Shown here piece after piece: positions 12,861 through 53,229 of a stretch of 64,000 bases of DNA. The first letter of the stretch is position 1. Every line of letters starts with the position of its first letter. This stretch comes from Cristatella mucedo (taxonomy: Eukaryota > Bryozoa > Phylactolaemata > Cristatellidae). The position numbers and the translations under genes are program-made. The stretch spans positions 298,001 to 362,000 of the forward strand of contig WPIO01000103.1 in the NCBI GenBank assembly GCA_009760855.2. The letters are read 5' to 3'. A model generated the notes under the pieces. That model saw only the letters and a program-made list of their open reading frames with translations, did not search any database and was not told the DNA's origin.

Positions 12861-14020
12861 GAGCGATAGCGTCTTCCCCCTCTCCCGTTCTCTGCCAGGA
12901 GACTGTGATACGAGGGATTTGTGTGCGCTTAAAATATATAACTAGCTTTAACTTGGCTCTGAAAGTGACAGCCTATAGTGAGCAGGTTTATGTTAGTGGT
13001 TTCCAGTCGAGTAGCGGTTTTTGTATTGGCTCGTGCCCGAACGAAGGCCTCACGCTGCACGAAGCGGTCGTAGCGGGATTTAAACTATACAAAAAAGCTC
13101 GAACCGCGGTATATTGGAGCCTACCGTGTGTCTAAAATTGCTAGCGGCGGTCCAGCTCCTGAAGACCGACCTCTACACCACAATAATATGCAAGCTGCTA
13201 GCAAAGTAGCCACACAGACAGAGAGCTTCGAAGTCCAAATTAGACGAATCTTTTCGTCGCTGTAGATTCTGTCTCCCGCTGCCCCCCCCCCACCGCTTAA
13301 AGGCTCTCGCCTTTCGCTCAAGCCCTAAACCTGGCAGGCCAGTATTCTCGCGGACCCTGCTCTTGGTGGCCATTTTTAGGCTCGTCCATCTCGTTAATTC
13401 ACTTGAAACCCTCGGCAGATGGCATTCTTTCGCTTGGCTAGCAGCCTTGCATCTTGGTTAAAGCAGCGAATTAGTCGACGAACTCTCCAGTTCGCGTCTT
13501 AAAGTCATCGAGGTCGCTTTTGTGTCCAGTCTAGTTTAGTCCTTAAGTAGGTCTCCCAGTATGATTAACTCCGTCGCTCGCTTCGACTTAACTTTCGACT
13601 TCCGGACGATCCTCCAGGCTACAGTCGCATCCCGGTTGCTCTGGGTACTTTGGCAGTAATCAAATTAAAGCCAAATTGCCGAGATCATGGCTATCGCCGT
13701 CGCATCCGCCGTAAAATGCAGACAAACGAGTTTGCTTTCTCTACTGCGGTGTCTACTACACGGTACTGCTAGCGGGATAATAAGGCGTGCGTCACTACCG
13801 CTGTGGCGTATTGCGAGCCTCGGGTCTCCACACATTGCATGCGTTGCGCCGCTACCCAAACTAGTGAGGGTGGCACGGCCAAAACAACCTAGTGCGTGCA
13901 AAACTCGTTGCACAAAGTGAAAACCTATGCACGCGCATAGCTCCACGCGCAGCGGCCGAACGAGAGGACAACTTTGCGGCCGAATCGACCACACCGGTGG
14001 CTGAATAATTTCCCTTGGAG
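12861..14020. other. Unassigned sequence upstream of transporter gene 1
   Basis: No coding exon or repeat was recognised. GC content rises toward 14000, so the distal part may belong to the upstream regulatory region of gene 1, but there is no direct signal for this. Confidence 0.4.
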
Positions 14021-14024
14021 CTCC

Positions 14025-14190
14025 GCGATAGCCAATGATGTAAGGTGCTCGCTCTTAACGACCTCGGTCAGGGGTTCGAAGCCTGCAGTGAGCGATCCTT
14101 TATTGCCAACTGCATGCGATGACGATAGCCGTTAAGGCTCTTCTGCCGCCAAACAAACGAGGCTGTTAAATCAGCTAGTATCTATTAACG
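14025..14190 (+). mobile_element. SINE-1 (tRNA-derived)
   Basis: Diverged SINE-1: an A-box-like start, GGGGTTCGAAGCC as the B-box, then GCGATCCTTTATTGCC, GATAGCCGTTAAGGCTCTTC and GAGGCTGTTAAATCAGCTAG, the family's 3' body. It lies just upstream of the CpG-rich 5' end of gene 1. Confidence 0.8.
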
Positions 14191-14199
14191 TGTTCATGT

Positions 14200-14665
14200 A
14201 TGCCCTCTGGCGGCCGAATACTACGCACCAGGGGGCCCAGATCGAGTCACCCGCCCCCCACGCCCCTCGCGGCCAAAAACGACCGGGATCGAAAAGTTAG
14301 CGGCCGAAAGCATTCGGGGCCAACGTATCCGCGTCCTTCGAAGCGTCCGCGACGGAAGCGTTCGACGTGTGGACGCTTCGAACGAGACGAGGAAACCTTC
14401 AGCAAAAGCGCCAAGACCGTCGTACTTAATGCACGCTTGGGAATGCCGGAAGTCAAGCGGACTACCCGGAACCGCGAGGTCGCGACCCGACTATCCGCTC
14501 GCTGCTCGCTCACTCGTCGCGTCGTGACCCGACCCGAGGCCGCGCGGCGCTGTAGCGCTCACCAGACTCGGGCGCATCGCGCCTCGGTCGTCGCTGCCGC
14601 CGCCGCCGCCCGTATCGCGCCGCCGCGCACTTCACTGCCGAGGCCGCCGCGCGCCGCCGCTCGCG
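14200..14665 (+). promoter_or_regulatory. CpG-rich probable promoter/5' UTR of transporter gene 1
   Basis: CpG dinucleotides are dense from about 14200 through exon 1, in contrast to the AT-richer repeats on both sides, and CGC/GCC runs appear near 14597-14660. No TATA box or mapped start can be shown. Assignment as a CpG-island-type promoter is inference from position and composition. Confidence 0.45.
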
Positions 14666-42815
<28,150 letters not shown>

Positions 42816-43900
42816 GCACTCCCGAAGCACCAGCATCGCCGTTCGTCGAGCCGTCCAATTTGTAATAGCCATCAGCCTTAAGCCGTGGGAGAGTTTGTTC
42901 ACGGTAGTGTTGCAGAGAGCTTAGTCCTCTGTCTGCTCGATGACCTTTTTCCAGGGGGGGGAACACAGGCATTTAGTGAGCCAAGCTTCACTCTGACCTC
43001 GGTATTAGTGATGCTTTTGCAGAAAAGCTTATGCAAGGGCAAATGATTATGTGCCAGGAGAAAATATCAGTAAGGCCGATCCCTCTTTGTGTCTGGGGTT
43101 GCCGACTTACTATGCTGCATTCTGATATTGACGTGCAGTTACTTGAAGTTTCATGCTCCCATCTTTGTTTTGTTTTTGCTTTTGTTGGGAGGTAGCCCAA
43201 GGTCTCCTACTGTCACTGCTGCTGCTGCTACTGCAGCCGCTGCTGCTGCCGCCGTCGCTGCCACCGCCGCTGCTGCTTTAACTGCTGCTGCCTTCACTGC
43301 TGCACGGCCAAGGCCTTCTAACCATGGCTACCCCAAGCCCTTTTGCATTGCTTAATACAGAGAGATCTGCGATTGAACAATTGTCTCCATCTTTTGAAGC
43401 TGACTTCTTGCCGCCGAATTCTTCGGAACGTGTAGATCCATCGTAGTATTTAAGTGTTTAGTCTGCTGCGTTTCATTTAGCGATACCGTGCACTTCACTA
43501 GCTGATGCAGTTTTGTATATAAAGAAGTTTACTAAAATGCTTGTGAAGGAAATAGAAATCAGTTTAAGGAGACAATGCTGGCAAGTCAAAAATATTTAAC
43601 ACTACCGCCGGGCTCCCGATTTTTGTACAGCCTGCCTTGGTTTTCAAATGTCATCTAAGACCTAATTTACTGCAGATAGCAGTTCAATTTTTAAGCATGT
43701 CATTTACGTTTCCTGGACGACCTATGCTCTCGTTTTTACGAGGCGTCGGAACCATATTTACTCTTATGTATCGGTGGGCAGTGGTGATGAGAGTTGAAGC
43801 AACCAGTTACTTTGAAGAAGGCTGAGCTTGCGAGTTAGTTCTCTTCAGTTCCACCTCAAGTAATACCTGGGCACTGGCAGAAGTCGATCGCTGCACCCAT
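42816..43900 (+). other. Probable 3' UTR/intergenic region of gene 1
   Basis: No coding region. A CTG/CCG-rich stretch at 43216-43310 explains the alanine-rich frame there. No canonical AATAAA was found before the LINE-A at 43905, so the transcript end is unknown. Confidence 0.4.
43216..43310 (+). repeat. Imperfect CTG/GCC trinucleotide repeat
   Basis: CTGCTGCTGCTACTGCAGCC-type run after the last exon of gene 1. Confidence 0.85.
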
Positions 43901-43904
43901 AAAA

Positions 43905-44330
43905 ATAATAATTATAATAATGCACTTGATAAAGTGCCCTCAGAGAACTTAATCTCTTTCTAGGCGCTTTAAATTTGCTGCAAAGGGAAAAGCGATTGAA
44001 TTCTGAGTAATATCATGCTTGATAAACAACATGAATAACATGGTTAGGGGTGACATGCACAGGGTCAGCATGCAAATGTGGTTAGTGGCAGCATGCACAG
44101 TGTCAGCATGCATAAGCACATGAAGGACGAATCACTGGGACCCACTAAATGCTGTCCTAAATAGGTATGTTTTAATTTCTTTATAAACGTGGTCAAGTCA
44201 GGGGATGTGACGCAAGTCGGAATGGTTTCCAGGCTTTGAGAGCATGCGAACTAAATGCACGGTGTCCAAAGGATTTGAGGTTTGCAGGAGTTGGTGAGGT
44301 TTGTACCAGGTTGTTTTCGAGGTCATGTGG
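43905..44330 (-). mobile_element. LINE-A 3' fragment
   Basis: Tail AATAATAATTATAATAATGC, hairpin words CTCAGAGAACTTAATCTC and AGGCGCTTTAAATTTGCTGC, then the 3' UTR and end of the coding region on the minus strand. Confidence 0.92.
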
Positions 44331-44939
44331 CCGGCCTAGCTGGTTTCCACTGTCGAAACCGCTCAGAAACTAGCTGTTGTGTTTGTATAGGTACTATGTT
44401 AGGTGTTGTATCTATTCTATCTTAGTAACTTACCTTTATGTAGCGTCAGCGCTTGTCTGCAGACTACACCACTGGGTATTCCTACGCCCGAACCGACCAA
44501 TGCACGCATTGCTAGCTAGTACCAGTCTTGATTCATTTTGGAATGACATCGCGTAGGCTGCTTATGCCCTCCACCCGAAAACATAACACGAGCCTCAGCA
44601 CGAAAGCGAGTTGAGTGCGTTAAAGGTCGCTGAGAGTCCTAAGTCAAAGGTCGCCGAGAGACAGCAGCCTGCTGCTACTGCTGCGGCTGCAGCTGTGCCT
44701 TGTGCTTGCCGTTTTATTTAGTTTCTCGTTACTCGAAAACGGCTAGCTTGTCGGCAGTGCCTCTGCGGGTCGATTTATATCCACCAATTTTCGTCTCTGT
44801 TCGGGGCAGCAGTGGTATTGATGCTTAATTGGACGACTGCGTTGGTTAGGGGGTAATGGGCACTCTCTTGAGGCAGCCCTGTAAAGAGATCTGGGGTGAG
44901 AGTGGGCAATATATTGGGGTGGCGACAGAGAGAGAGAGA
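44331..44939. other. Intergenic, nothing assigned
   Basis: No repeat or exon recognised between the LINE-A and LINE-B copies. Confidence 0.5.
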
Positions 44940-45700
<761 letters not shown>

Positions 45701-46439
45701 CGGAGAACAGAAGTGAGAGAGGGGAATGGTTGTGAGAGTAGAGAGGGTGTTCGTGGGGAGCTCTGGCCTTGGGCTTTGAATTTCTCAAGTTCCAGACTAT
45801 TCTCTAACTGTCGTCGGTCGGTCGACCAGCTCGACGTCCGTCAGCGCCCTAATTAGGGAGTGGGGCGACGCCCTTCAGCCGACTCATGCACTTGGAATGA
45901 GGGAAAGCCCCGAGTAGAGCGGCTGCAGGACGGCGCCTCATCGGCTTCTTCCGCCTGGGGAACTCGCGGCTGAGCTTGGCTCCGTAGCTTTGCAGCGTGG
46001 GCGTCACTGTCACCGCTCTAGAAGTGTCCCCGTGCAGCACTCGCGCGCACGCGTCCGATGTTCACGAGAAGAGCTATCTATTTTGTGCCTATCAATTCCC
46101 GCGTCCTAGCAATTAGCTGGCTTCCTTTCGCAGCTGGCGCTAAGCGCCCAGGGACGACAATATGGATCTCTAGAGGAGCTATTCAAATCTTATAATCATT
46201 GCCGCCATTCCAACTAATTCGCCGCATGCGAAATCCAATGCCCACGGTTAGGACCGCCTTCGCGCACGCAAGTTTGCGAGCGGCCCGCCACGTGTATTTC
46301 TTCACGATGCCGAGCACCGACCGCATCGCACCACCCCCAACGGCATCCTCGTGACTTAAATCAACTCGCGTTCGCTGTTGGCAGGATGCCAGAGAAGCAA
46401 CTGGTCCCTCCCCGCGAGAGCTGAATGAGAGAGAGTGGG

Positions 46440-46669
46440 AGAGAGAGAGAGAGAGAGAGAAAGGCCGCAGACGTATTTGACGTCACCACCGCCGCCATAA
46501 TCGCCTCTACTTTCGCTGCCGCCGTCACCGTCGTCGCCGCCGCAGCTCCCGCCGTCGCTTTCACCGTCGCTGCTGTCGCCACCGCCGCCGTCGTCGCCGC
46601 CACAGTCACCACCACTTTCGCCGCCGCTCCCGCCGCCGACGCCACCGCGACCTGATAACCCGAGCAAGC
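46440..46669 (+). promoter_or_regulatory. CpG/trinucleotide-rich 5' region of gene 2
   Basis: GCC/GTC-rich, CpG-dense sequence similar in character to the region upstream of gene 1, with a short (GA)n at 46440-46460. Taken as the promoter/5' UTR of gene 2 by position only. Confidence 0.4.
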
Positions 46670-47265
46670 ATGGACGCCGACCTGCGGGCTGCCGACGAAG
46701 GAACCGAGCTACTTACGGGCGCGCTGCGCCGCTCGCAGGGCCGCCGCGAGAGCTCGAGCGAAAAGCCGGCGCGATCCTGGTGCTCGTGGCCCACGCTCTC
46801 GAGCGTGCTGCGTTCTTCTCGTTGACCGCGAGCCTGATTTACTTTCTCACCGCCAAGTCGCCGCCGTGCTTGAGCGACGGCCAGGCGGCCACGGTTGCCT
46901 ACCTCTTCATCGGCACGACCGACGTGCTTAGCTTGCTCGGTGGCCTGCTCGCCGACTGCGTCGCGTCCAGGTTCGCGGCGGTAGCAGTGGGCTACGCCGT
47001 CTACGCTGCCGCCTTCGTCTTGGCGATCGTGTACTCGCGGCGCGGGCTCGACGCGCCCTCCGGCAACGCCTGCCAGAGCGAGCAGAGCGAGGCGGACTCG
47101 TGCGGTCTTAATAACACGACGCCGTCACCGGCGGGCTTCAACTACACGACGGCGTCGCCGACGACCGCCGGCGAAGTGTCGGTCACTCTGGTGCTAATGT
47201 TGGCCGGCGTCGCCGCCGGCGCCGCCGTCGTGCACACCAACTTGGCCGCATTCGGAGTGGACCAG
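46670..47265 (+). pseudogene. SLC15A4-like: SLC15A4/A3-like gene 2, exon 1 with a frame break
   Basis: Paralogue of gene 1 exon 1. The ATG (A at -3, G at +4) opens MDADLRAADEGTELLTG, whose EGTELL is a good acidic dileucine endolysosomal signal, but the transporter body ERKAGAILVLVAHALERAAF onward lies in the next frame. The shift falls between about 46720 and 46758. The exon is 596 nt against 597 in gene 1, as expected if one base is missing. After the break come TM1-TM3, a luminal loop with sequons (NNTT, NYTT), TM4 with VVHTNLAAFGVDQ, and donor CAG|GTAAGC at the same place as gene 1. ExxER reads HALER. No exon 2 equivalent (WFYW block) is visible to 64000. It may be a real gene with an assembly error, a pseudogene, or an exon-only duplicate. 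Confidence 0.85.
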
Positions 47266-47779
47266 GTAAGCGAGTGGTCTGGTCAAGAGCCGCGGCGGTA
47301 AGCCGCGGTCAGGGTCCGAGCCAGGGTCAGGGTCTCTGCCGAGTTCGGTCCGAGTGGCGCGTCCGCGTTCAGCGCTCACGTTCACAGCGCTTCCTACCGG
47401 AAAAGTACCGGCAGACGGTGCAGAGCGACCGCGCAAGTGCATCTGGGAGTGGTTTTGAGAGCTCCTGAGTGGAAGGATAGCGTTCGCGCAAACCTTATAT
47501 CCACTGCAGTGGTAACGATAAAAATACGCTCGCGAAGCGCCCTAGTAGAAACGAATCTTTTTCCGTGCTCTTTGCGTATGCTGAAAAAGAAGCGTGTCAA
47601 TAGATCAAACTTTCATTGGTTAAGATGGCCGCTTCTACAGCTAGTCATCGCGTTAGATCGTTGACCACGATCAGGGGCTGCCTATCCCGGGGGCTGGCTA
47701 AAGATCTAACCGGGCTCTGTTTTCTGTCAGAGTTGGACTGCCGAAAAAGCCTTTAAGCCTATGCTGCCGGTGAGGAACG
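47266..47779. other. Putative intron 1 of gene 2, nothing assigned
   Basis: No repeat family recognised; CpG content falls away from the exon. Confidence 0.45.
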
Positions 47780-48845
47780 CGGAATGTTGGCTACAAGGTT
47801 GGTCGATAAATCCAAAAGGTTCAGCAAATGCGTCTCCTTTGCTGTAACAGCTGCCCCTCAACATTGATCAACTGGAACTCACCCTCGATTGACTGATAAT
47901 AAAACCAACCTATTAGTCATAGGCAAACCAAGTGTGATTCAGAAAGTGGAAAACCTAGCGTTCAAAATTGGTTCTTCCAGCATACCTCTTGTTGAATCTC
48001 CACAAATTCTAGGCGTCCAGTTCCCCAGTGACCTTTCATTAGACGATCATATCAGCTTCACAGTCAAGTCTGCGTACTTCAGCTACATAAAATTGCTAAA
48101 ATTTGGGCTTGCTTAGACAGGGTTACTACATCTAAACTGATCCATGCATTTGCGACATCCTGTCTCGACATCTGCAACGCATTGCTTGCTGGTCTACCGG
48201 CGTGTGCAATCAGGCTCCTACAGCTGGTGCAAAACTCTTCATCAAGGCTTGCTTGTCTGTCGTGAGCGTTGCAGTTGCCACATCACATCACTCTTAGCCG
48301 GCCCGCTCTGGATCCTAATCAAGCAACGCATCCACTTCAAGGTTTTGTCACTCACTTTTAGGTCCACTCATTCTTTGGCTCCGACCTACTTGTCAGACCT
48401 TCTCGCCCACCAGGCTAAGCATCGTACCACCTACTTTTCTGAATTGAATCGTTTGGCTATACCTCGTAAGAACCTCAATTTTTTGGAGACCGTGCCTTTA
48501 GTTCGTATGCTCCCAAAGCCTGGAAGTCACTTTCGACTGGCGTCATGACATATCCTGACCTGTTGACATTGAAAAAAAGCTTAAAATGCACTTATTTATA
48601 GCAGCATTTAGTGGGTCAACGGGATTTGTCTTTGGTGTGCTTATGCGTGCTAACATTGTTCATGCTGCCACTAACTATATTTGCATGCTGGCCGTATGCA
48701 TGTCACCTCTAACTATGTTATGCTTGTTGTCATTGAGAATGCTACCACTAACCATTCAACTATGCTTCCTTTGCACTGTATGTAATGTGCTTAGAAAGAG
48801 ATTGAGTTCCGTAAGGGCGCTATATAAATATACTATTATTAATAA
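47780..48845 (+). mobile_element. LINE-B scrap joined to LINE-A 3' half
   Basis: 47786-47880 has a decayed LINE-B stretch (CAAGGTTGGTCGATAAATCC). From 47885, LINE-A follows: DNKTNLLVIGKPSVIQKVEN, LGVQFPSDLSLDDHIS, then HSLAPTYLSDLLAHQAKHRT, the 3' UTR, GAAAGAGATTGAGTTCCGTA hairpin and ATTATTAAT tail. Confidence 0.85.
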
Positions 48846-48847
48846 AA

Positions 48848-48996
48848 AATATGATTCATTTGTATGGCACGCTTAGTGAACTTAATCTCTTATTCAGGCG
48901 CTTCCCATATGCCCCGGTGTTCGAGCCCACGACCTTGGGCCAGGCCTTAGTCGGTGCGACCACCTTAACCACTGGGCCTAACCGGCTCGGCATTTT
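48848..48996 (-). mobile_element. SINE-2, near full-length
   Basis: Minus strand: TGCCGAGCCGGTTAGGCCCA, GGTTAAGGTGGTCGCACC, GTGGGCTCGAACACC B-box, GGCATATGGGAAGCGCCTGA, AAGAGATTAAGTTCAC and a CATACAAATGAATCATAT end. Confidence 0.9.
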
Positions 48997-48999
48997 GTC

Positions 49000-49225
49000 A
49001 ATATTATAGACCCCTCTTGACTTGACGACAAAAGGGAAGCTAAAAATGCACCTGTTTCTCACAGAATTTGCTTGATCCTTGTGATGTGTCCTTTGTGCTT
49101 ATGCTCGCTGAAGCATGTGCGTTCCACCATTCGATTGTGCTTCCTTTACAGCAAGTTTAAAGTGCTTAGAAATAGATCAAGTTCTCTAAGAATGCTAAAC
49201 GCATTTATTTTTACTATTTTTGTTA
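49000..49225 (+). mobile_element. LINE-A 3' fragment
   Basis: CCTCTTGACTTGACGACA and AAGCTAAAAATGCACCTG, a shortened UTR, and hairpin core TTAGAAATAGATCAAGTTCT. Confidence 0.75.
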
Positions 49226-49227
49226 TT

Positions 49228-49705
49228 ATCAACAGATACAGAGCAAAATTCTTGCTCTTACTCACAAGGCCCTCTATGACTTCGCTCTTTCATATCTAGC
49301 TGCTGAACTGGTTCACCAGTTTCAGCTTCCTCGCATCCTCAGGTCCCCAACGGAAAGTAAATTAGCTGTTCCATTTCTTCACTTGCAGATTGTTGGCGAT
49401 GGAAGCTTTTTTCTCAGCAGGTCCTAGGCCGTGGAGCTCACCTCCATAATTCTTCCGCAACGACGCATACTCTCCTGCTGCCGACCGTGGCACATTCTTT
49501 CCTGCCTTTCTGGGTTGCTACACACTTCTTCAACTAACCTTCAGACTCAGCTGTGCTTGTCACTTTCTCGTCGTGGGGTGAAGTCTGATGTTGGCAGCCG
49601 CATGCGTACCAATAGCCGCTCAGGCTTTAGGGTTCGCTACAGAAAACGCTACAGCGTAACACCCACTTAGTCTATGTGGCTTTGTGGAGTTACAGTCATA
49701 TTACA
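49228..49705 (+). mobile_element. LINE-B 3' fragment
   Basis: ATCAACAGATACAGAGCAAA through degenerate RT C-terminus to TTTGTGGAGTTACAGTCATA and TTACATTACG. Confidence 0.8.
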
Positions 49706-50739
49706 TTACGCTGCATGAGCACAGACGAAAGTAAAAGTAATGCTCGTAATCAGACCGCTCACTTCAATTCACACTATCAGATCGCTTTAGGTCTTTAGTT
49801 CAGTGGATCAGTCATCAAAGTGTTTCACAGAGGACTTGAGTAGGAAGTTATTAGGAAAACCACTTATCTCCTCATCCACTGATCTCCTACCGGGTCGAGG
49901 AGATAGCTTTAAAAGTAGAGAAACTCCCTGTTGCAGCCCAAGACGTAAACAGGATTAAGTCCGGGGTTTTGGCCAAAATTTGGCTTCGCCTTCGGCGGCC
50001 AATCACAGAATCCTCTTCAGCTTTCGAAATTAATACTAAAATAACAGCTTTTTTTTATAAAGTACCCTAAGAGAACTAAATCTGTATCCTCGTTCTTTAT
50101 AGTTATCACTGCAAAGAAAGAATCGACACACAACGACCAGTGTCAAATGTGGTATTAAAATGTGACGTGTAGCTGAAGTGAATACCTCAGAGCGGCGGTG
50201 CGACCTCCGGAGTCTGTCGCCCCAGTGACCTGGTTTCTTCTGCCGCCCTCCCGCCACTCCTCACCCATGGAAATCAATTGACCAGCGCGTTGTAAATCAA
50301 TTAACCAGCATTTGCATGCCACAACTCCCCCAAGCAAGTTGGCTGCTTGCTAAAACGATCGAGGGGAGCAGAGGCCGTCGCTGCCTTGGTATAGAGCCTA
50401 TCTATCAGTAGAATTGCGAAACAACAACACGACGCCTTATCCCGTCTTGATTTCCAAATCATCAGGCTATGTCACACAAAACCAACCAAGTATCATGCTT
50501 AGGCCAGCATGCTAAGACAAAGATGCAGATGGTCGTTGCCAACAGTGGGTAATGCCTCTGAATAATAAAAAGCACTGAATAGTGCACATATAGCATGCAA
50601 AGCGAAGAGATCGTTAGGGTAAAAGGAAAGTTGACCGGTACATGTGCGTCTTTTGCTGAGACTTGAAAGATGCGAGATCCCTAAAGTTAGCGATCGTAAC
50701 CGGATGTAAGTTCTACACTTTCGCTGCACACGAGCCGAT
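49706..50739. other. Nothing assigned (small LINE-A tip inside)
   Basis: A minus-strand LINE-A hairpin scrap may lie at 50050-50085 (AAAGTACCCTAAGAGAACTA). Otherwise no gene or repeat recognised. Confidence 0.45.
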
Positions 50740-50825
50740 TCCCTTTGCAGCAAATGTAAAGCACCTATAGAGAGATTGAGTTCTCTGAAGGGCGCTTTAT
50801 CAAGTGCATTATTATTATTATCATT
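50740..50825 (+). mobile_element. LINE-A 3' tip
   Basis: TTTGCAGCAAATGTAAAGCA, AGAGATTGAGTTCTCTGAAG, GGCGCTTTATCAAGTGC and (ATT)n: the hairpin and tail only. Confidence 0.88.
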
Positions 50826-50939
50826 ATGGCTTGATCACCAACAGATTTCAATTAATTTCGCGGGACGGGAATATGACTAGATGCTAAGGAACGAGTGGTT
50901 CGAGAGCACGCTTAAGCGACGAAGAGGTCAGATAAGTAT

Positions 50940-51420
50940 GTTACTGCAAGATAGTTAAGGGGGAATGTCAAGAAAATACGTGTAGACTTTGTCCGACAAT
51001 CGAATATTGTTTAGGGTTCCTTTCTAAATACAAGTATGTTAGAAATGGGATCAGACGTTTTGAAGACTTCCGCATAAAAGAAAAAATGGTTGTGCAAACC
51101 TCGCCAAACCCGGATGTAAACCAGAAGCGTAATATCTATAGATTACACATTTACCGATCTATGCATCATATTCGGCTTGTGTCCCAATATGTCGAACCTT
51201 GGTAGATCGAGGTACATGCCTGACGCTTTTTGAGGTGCAACTTGTGATTTTTAAAAGCTTCATTTTCAGTGTAGCTTTGCACCATGTCAACTCCATAGCT
51301 AGACCAAAATTGTACGCGTTCAGAGTGAAATTTGATATACGAGTTCAGCTCTACTTGTATATCTGTGGGCTAGAATTAAGTTTTTATTTTGGTCGGATAT
51401 GCTAAGAGATTTCTAGGGTA
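50940..51420 (+). repeat. Diverged direct repeat, left copy
   Basis: Aligns by eye with 55915-56340: shared words include GAGGTACATG, TTGTGA then TTTTTAAAAGCT or TTTTCAAAAGCT, CAGTGTAGCTTTG and GAGTTCAGCTCT. The two copies flank the Gypsy/pogo complex. Confidence 0.65.
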
Positions 51421-51484
51421 ACTGTCGAAAAAATAAGGAGATTGGTCCATGGTTAATCTACTGCTCATTAGTCCTCGCTACTGA

Positions 51485-51690
51485 CATGTTACTCACTACC
51501 TAAACTGCTCTCCTGATTCATTAATGCTTCTCACTCTCTTTTTTTTGCATGAGAGGAAGTCTGTTGGCTACTGAATGCGTACCGGAAGCCGCTTAGTCTG
51601 TGAGTGTGCTATACAAAACTCTCCTGCATAACACCCACGTAGTCTATGTGGCTTTGTGGAGTAACAGACCGAGATACATTACCTTGCATG
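51485..51690 (+). mobile_element. LINE-B 3' fragment
   Basis: TGTTACTCACTACCTAAACT, GAAGTCTGTTGGCTACTGAA, ACACCCACGTAGTCTATGTG, TTTGTGGAGTAACAGACCGA and a TACATTACC end. Confidence 0.85.
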
Positions 51691-52857
51691 AGCCATGGAA
51701 GGCGCTCGTCATAATAGATGTACTCAGTCGGGCTCTATCCAAACCTCAGTGCACAGATCAGGAGTGGCTGTACGAGGAGCAGATTGCTGCTGTTCTTCCC
51801 AAGACCTCTTCCCGACCTTCCTGTACTTCCCCGTGTTGCACCGGCAAACGGGCCAACGCGAAGCTTGCTGACGAGCGACAGCGGCCGAAGCACGTATTTC
51901 AAGCGCTGTTTCTACTCCTTACGACGAGGTTAACCAGACAGGTGCCAACAGCTGAGTGCTTATTATAGGTATATTATATTATATTATATATTATATTATA
52001 GGTCCTTCCTGGGAGTTGAGCATGATTTGTCAAACCATTCTAGTCTGATCTTTGAAGGCTCGGGCAGGTGGTCATTCTCGGTCATTTCGCTGCAGCCTTT
52101 GCAGCTGCTGCATGAAGGCCATGTTGGTATTGTCAAAACTATCACGCTCCCCAAAACTTCATTCCACTGGCCTGGCTATGCTATCGACATCGATGATTTT
52201 GTGGTAGCTTGTTACGTTAAGGACGACATCGAGGACTTGGCGTCAGCTTTCGACAAATGACAAGAAAACCAAAACGTCAACCCGTCAATAACCTCTATGG
52301 TGCTAGCAGTCCCAAAATACCCGTAAGAACTTGGCAGTTGATCTGTCCTACCTCGACGGAGTAAATACATGGTGACTGTCGATTACTACAGTAAATTAGT
52401 CGCTATAGATAAACTCACAGCAGTGCGCATAAGGGACGTAGTAAAAATCTTTGATTCACAGTATTTTACCATGCATAACCCTCTTTTTTCCGTAACTTGG
52501 GGTCATATCATGAAGAGGGGGCTTATATTTATAAGCCCCCTATTATAAGATAAGTTACTAGATAAGTTGCTTGCTTTACTTTAATATCTAGCTAAGCAGT
52601 GTACCTGCTTTGAATGCCACCCAAAAAAGATTAATCGGTCGCGAAAATGTGTTCGATAAGCTTGTTTATCAACCAAATTTGACATTCCATGGTCTCAGAG
52701 AGCCCACACAATGGAGGACAAAGATAGTGGTGCCATTGAGATCGACGTCTGCACAGCAAAGGATCTGGATTATGCAGGCGACAGATCCGGCCAAAACAAC
52801 GACGGACGCGGCCAAAATGACTCCGGAGTTGGCCACGACAACGACGAGCGTCATTAT

Positions 52858-53003
52858 AAGCCGAGCTGGTTTGGTCTAGCGGTTAAGGTGCTCGCCCCGA
52901 CCAAGGTCTGACTGAGGTCGTGGGCTCGAGCCCCGAGGCATATGTGATGAGCCTGAATAGAGATTAAGTTCTCTCGGGGCGCTATATAAATGAATTATAT
53001 GAG
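52858..53003 (+). mobile_element. SINE-2, full-length, inside pogo element
   Basis: GCCGAGCTGGTTTGGTCTAG, GGTTAAGGTGCTCGCCCC, GTGGGCTCGAGCCCC, TGATGAGCCTGAATAGAGAT, AAGTTCTCTCGGGGCGCTAT and ATAAATGAATTATAT. The tail hairpin GCCTGAATAGAGATTAAG...GGGGCGC parallels LINE-A. Confidence 0.93.
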
Positions 53004-53229
53004 TCAGTGTGACATTTGCAGAGGCCGTGACGACGGTGGAAGTTCGAAGACGTCGACAGTGACAACGGCGGCCATGATGACCAGAATCAAGTTGGAATCC
53101 GCGAAATTGGAAATCGGAGAAAGGAAGCGTATTCTGCTAGCTTCTAGTTAAAATGATTTCAGCATGCAGAGGGCAATTACAGTTATGCAGCAGAGAGAAT
53201 GCTTGGACCAGACAGCAGAACATTCAGAA

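Noticed and set aside
12737-13135. 132-residue open frame
   Set aside because: No family resemblance; its first part lies antisense to LINE-A pre-RT sequence, so chance is more likely.
52027-52260. Host gene encoding a 77-residue protein
   Set aside because: The sequence is the H2C2 zinc-binding part of a Gypsy integrase and continues into decayed core sequence.
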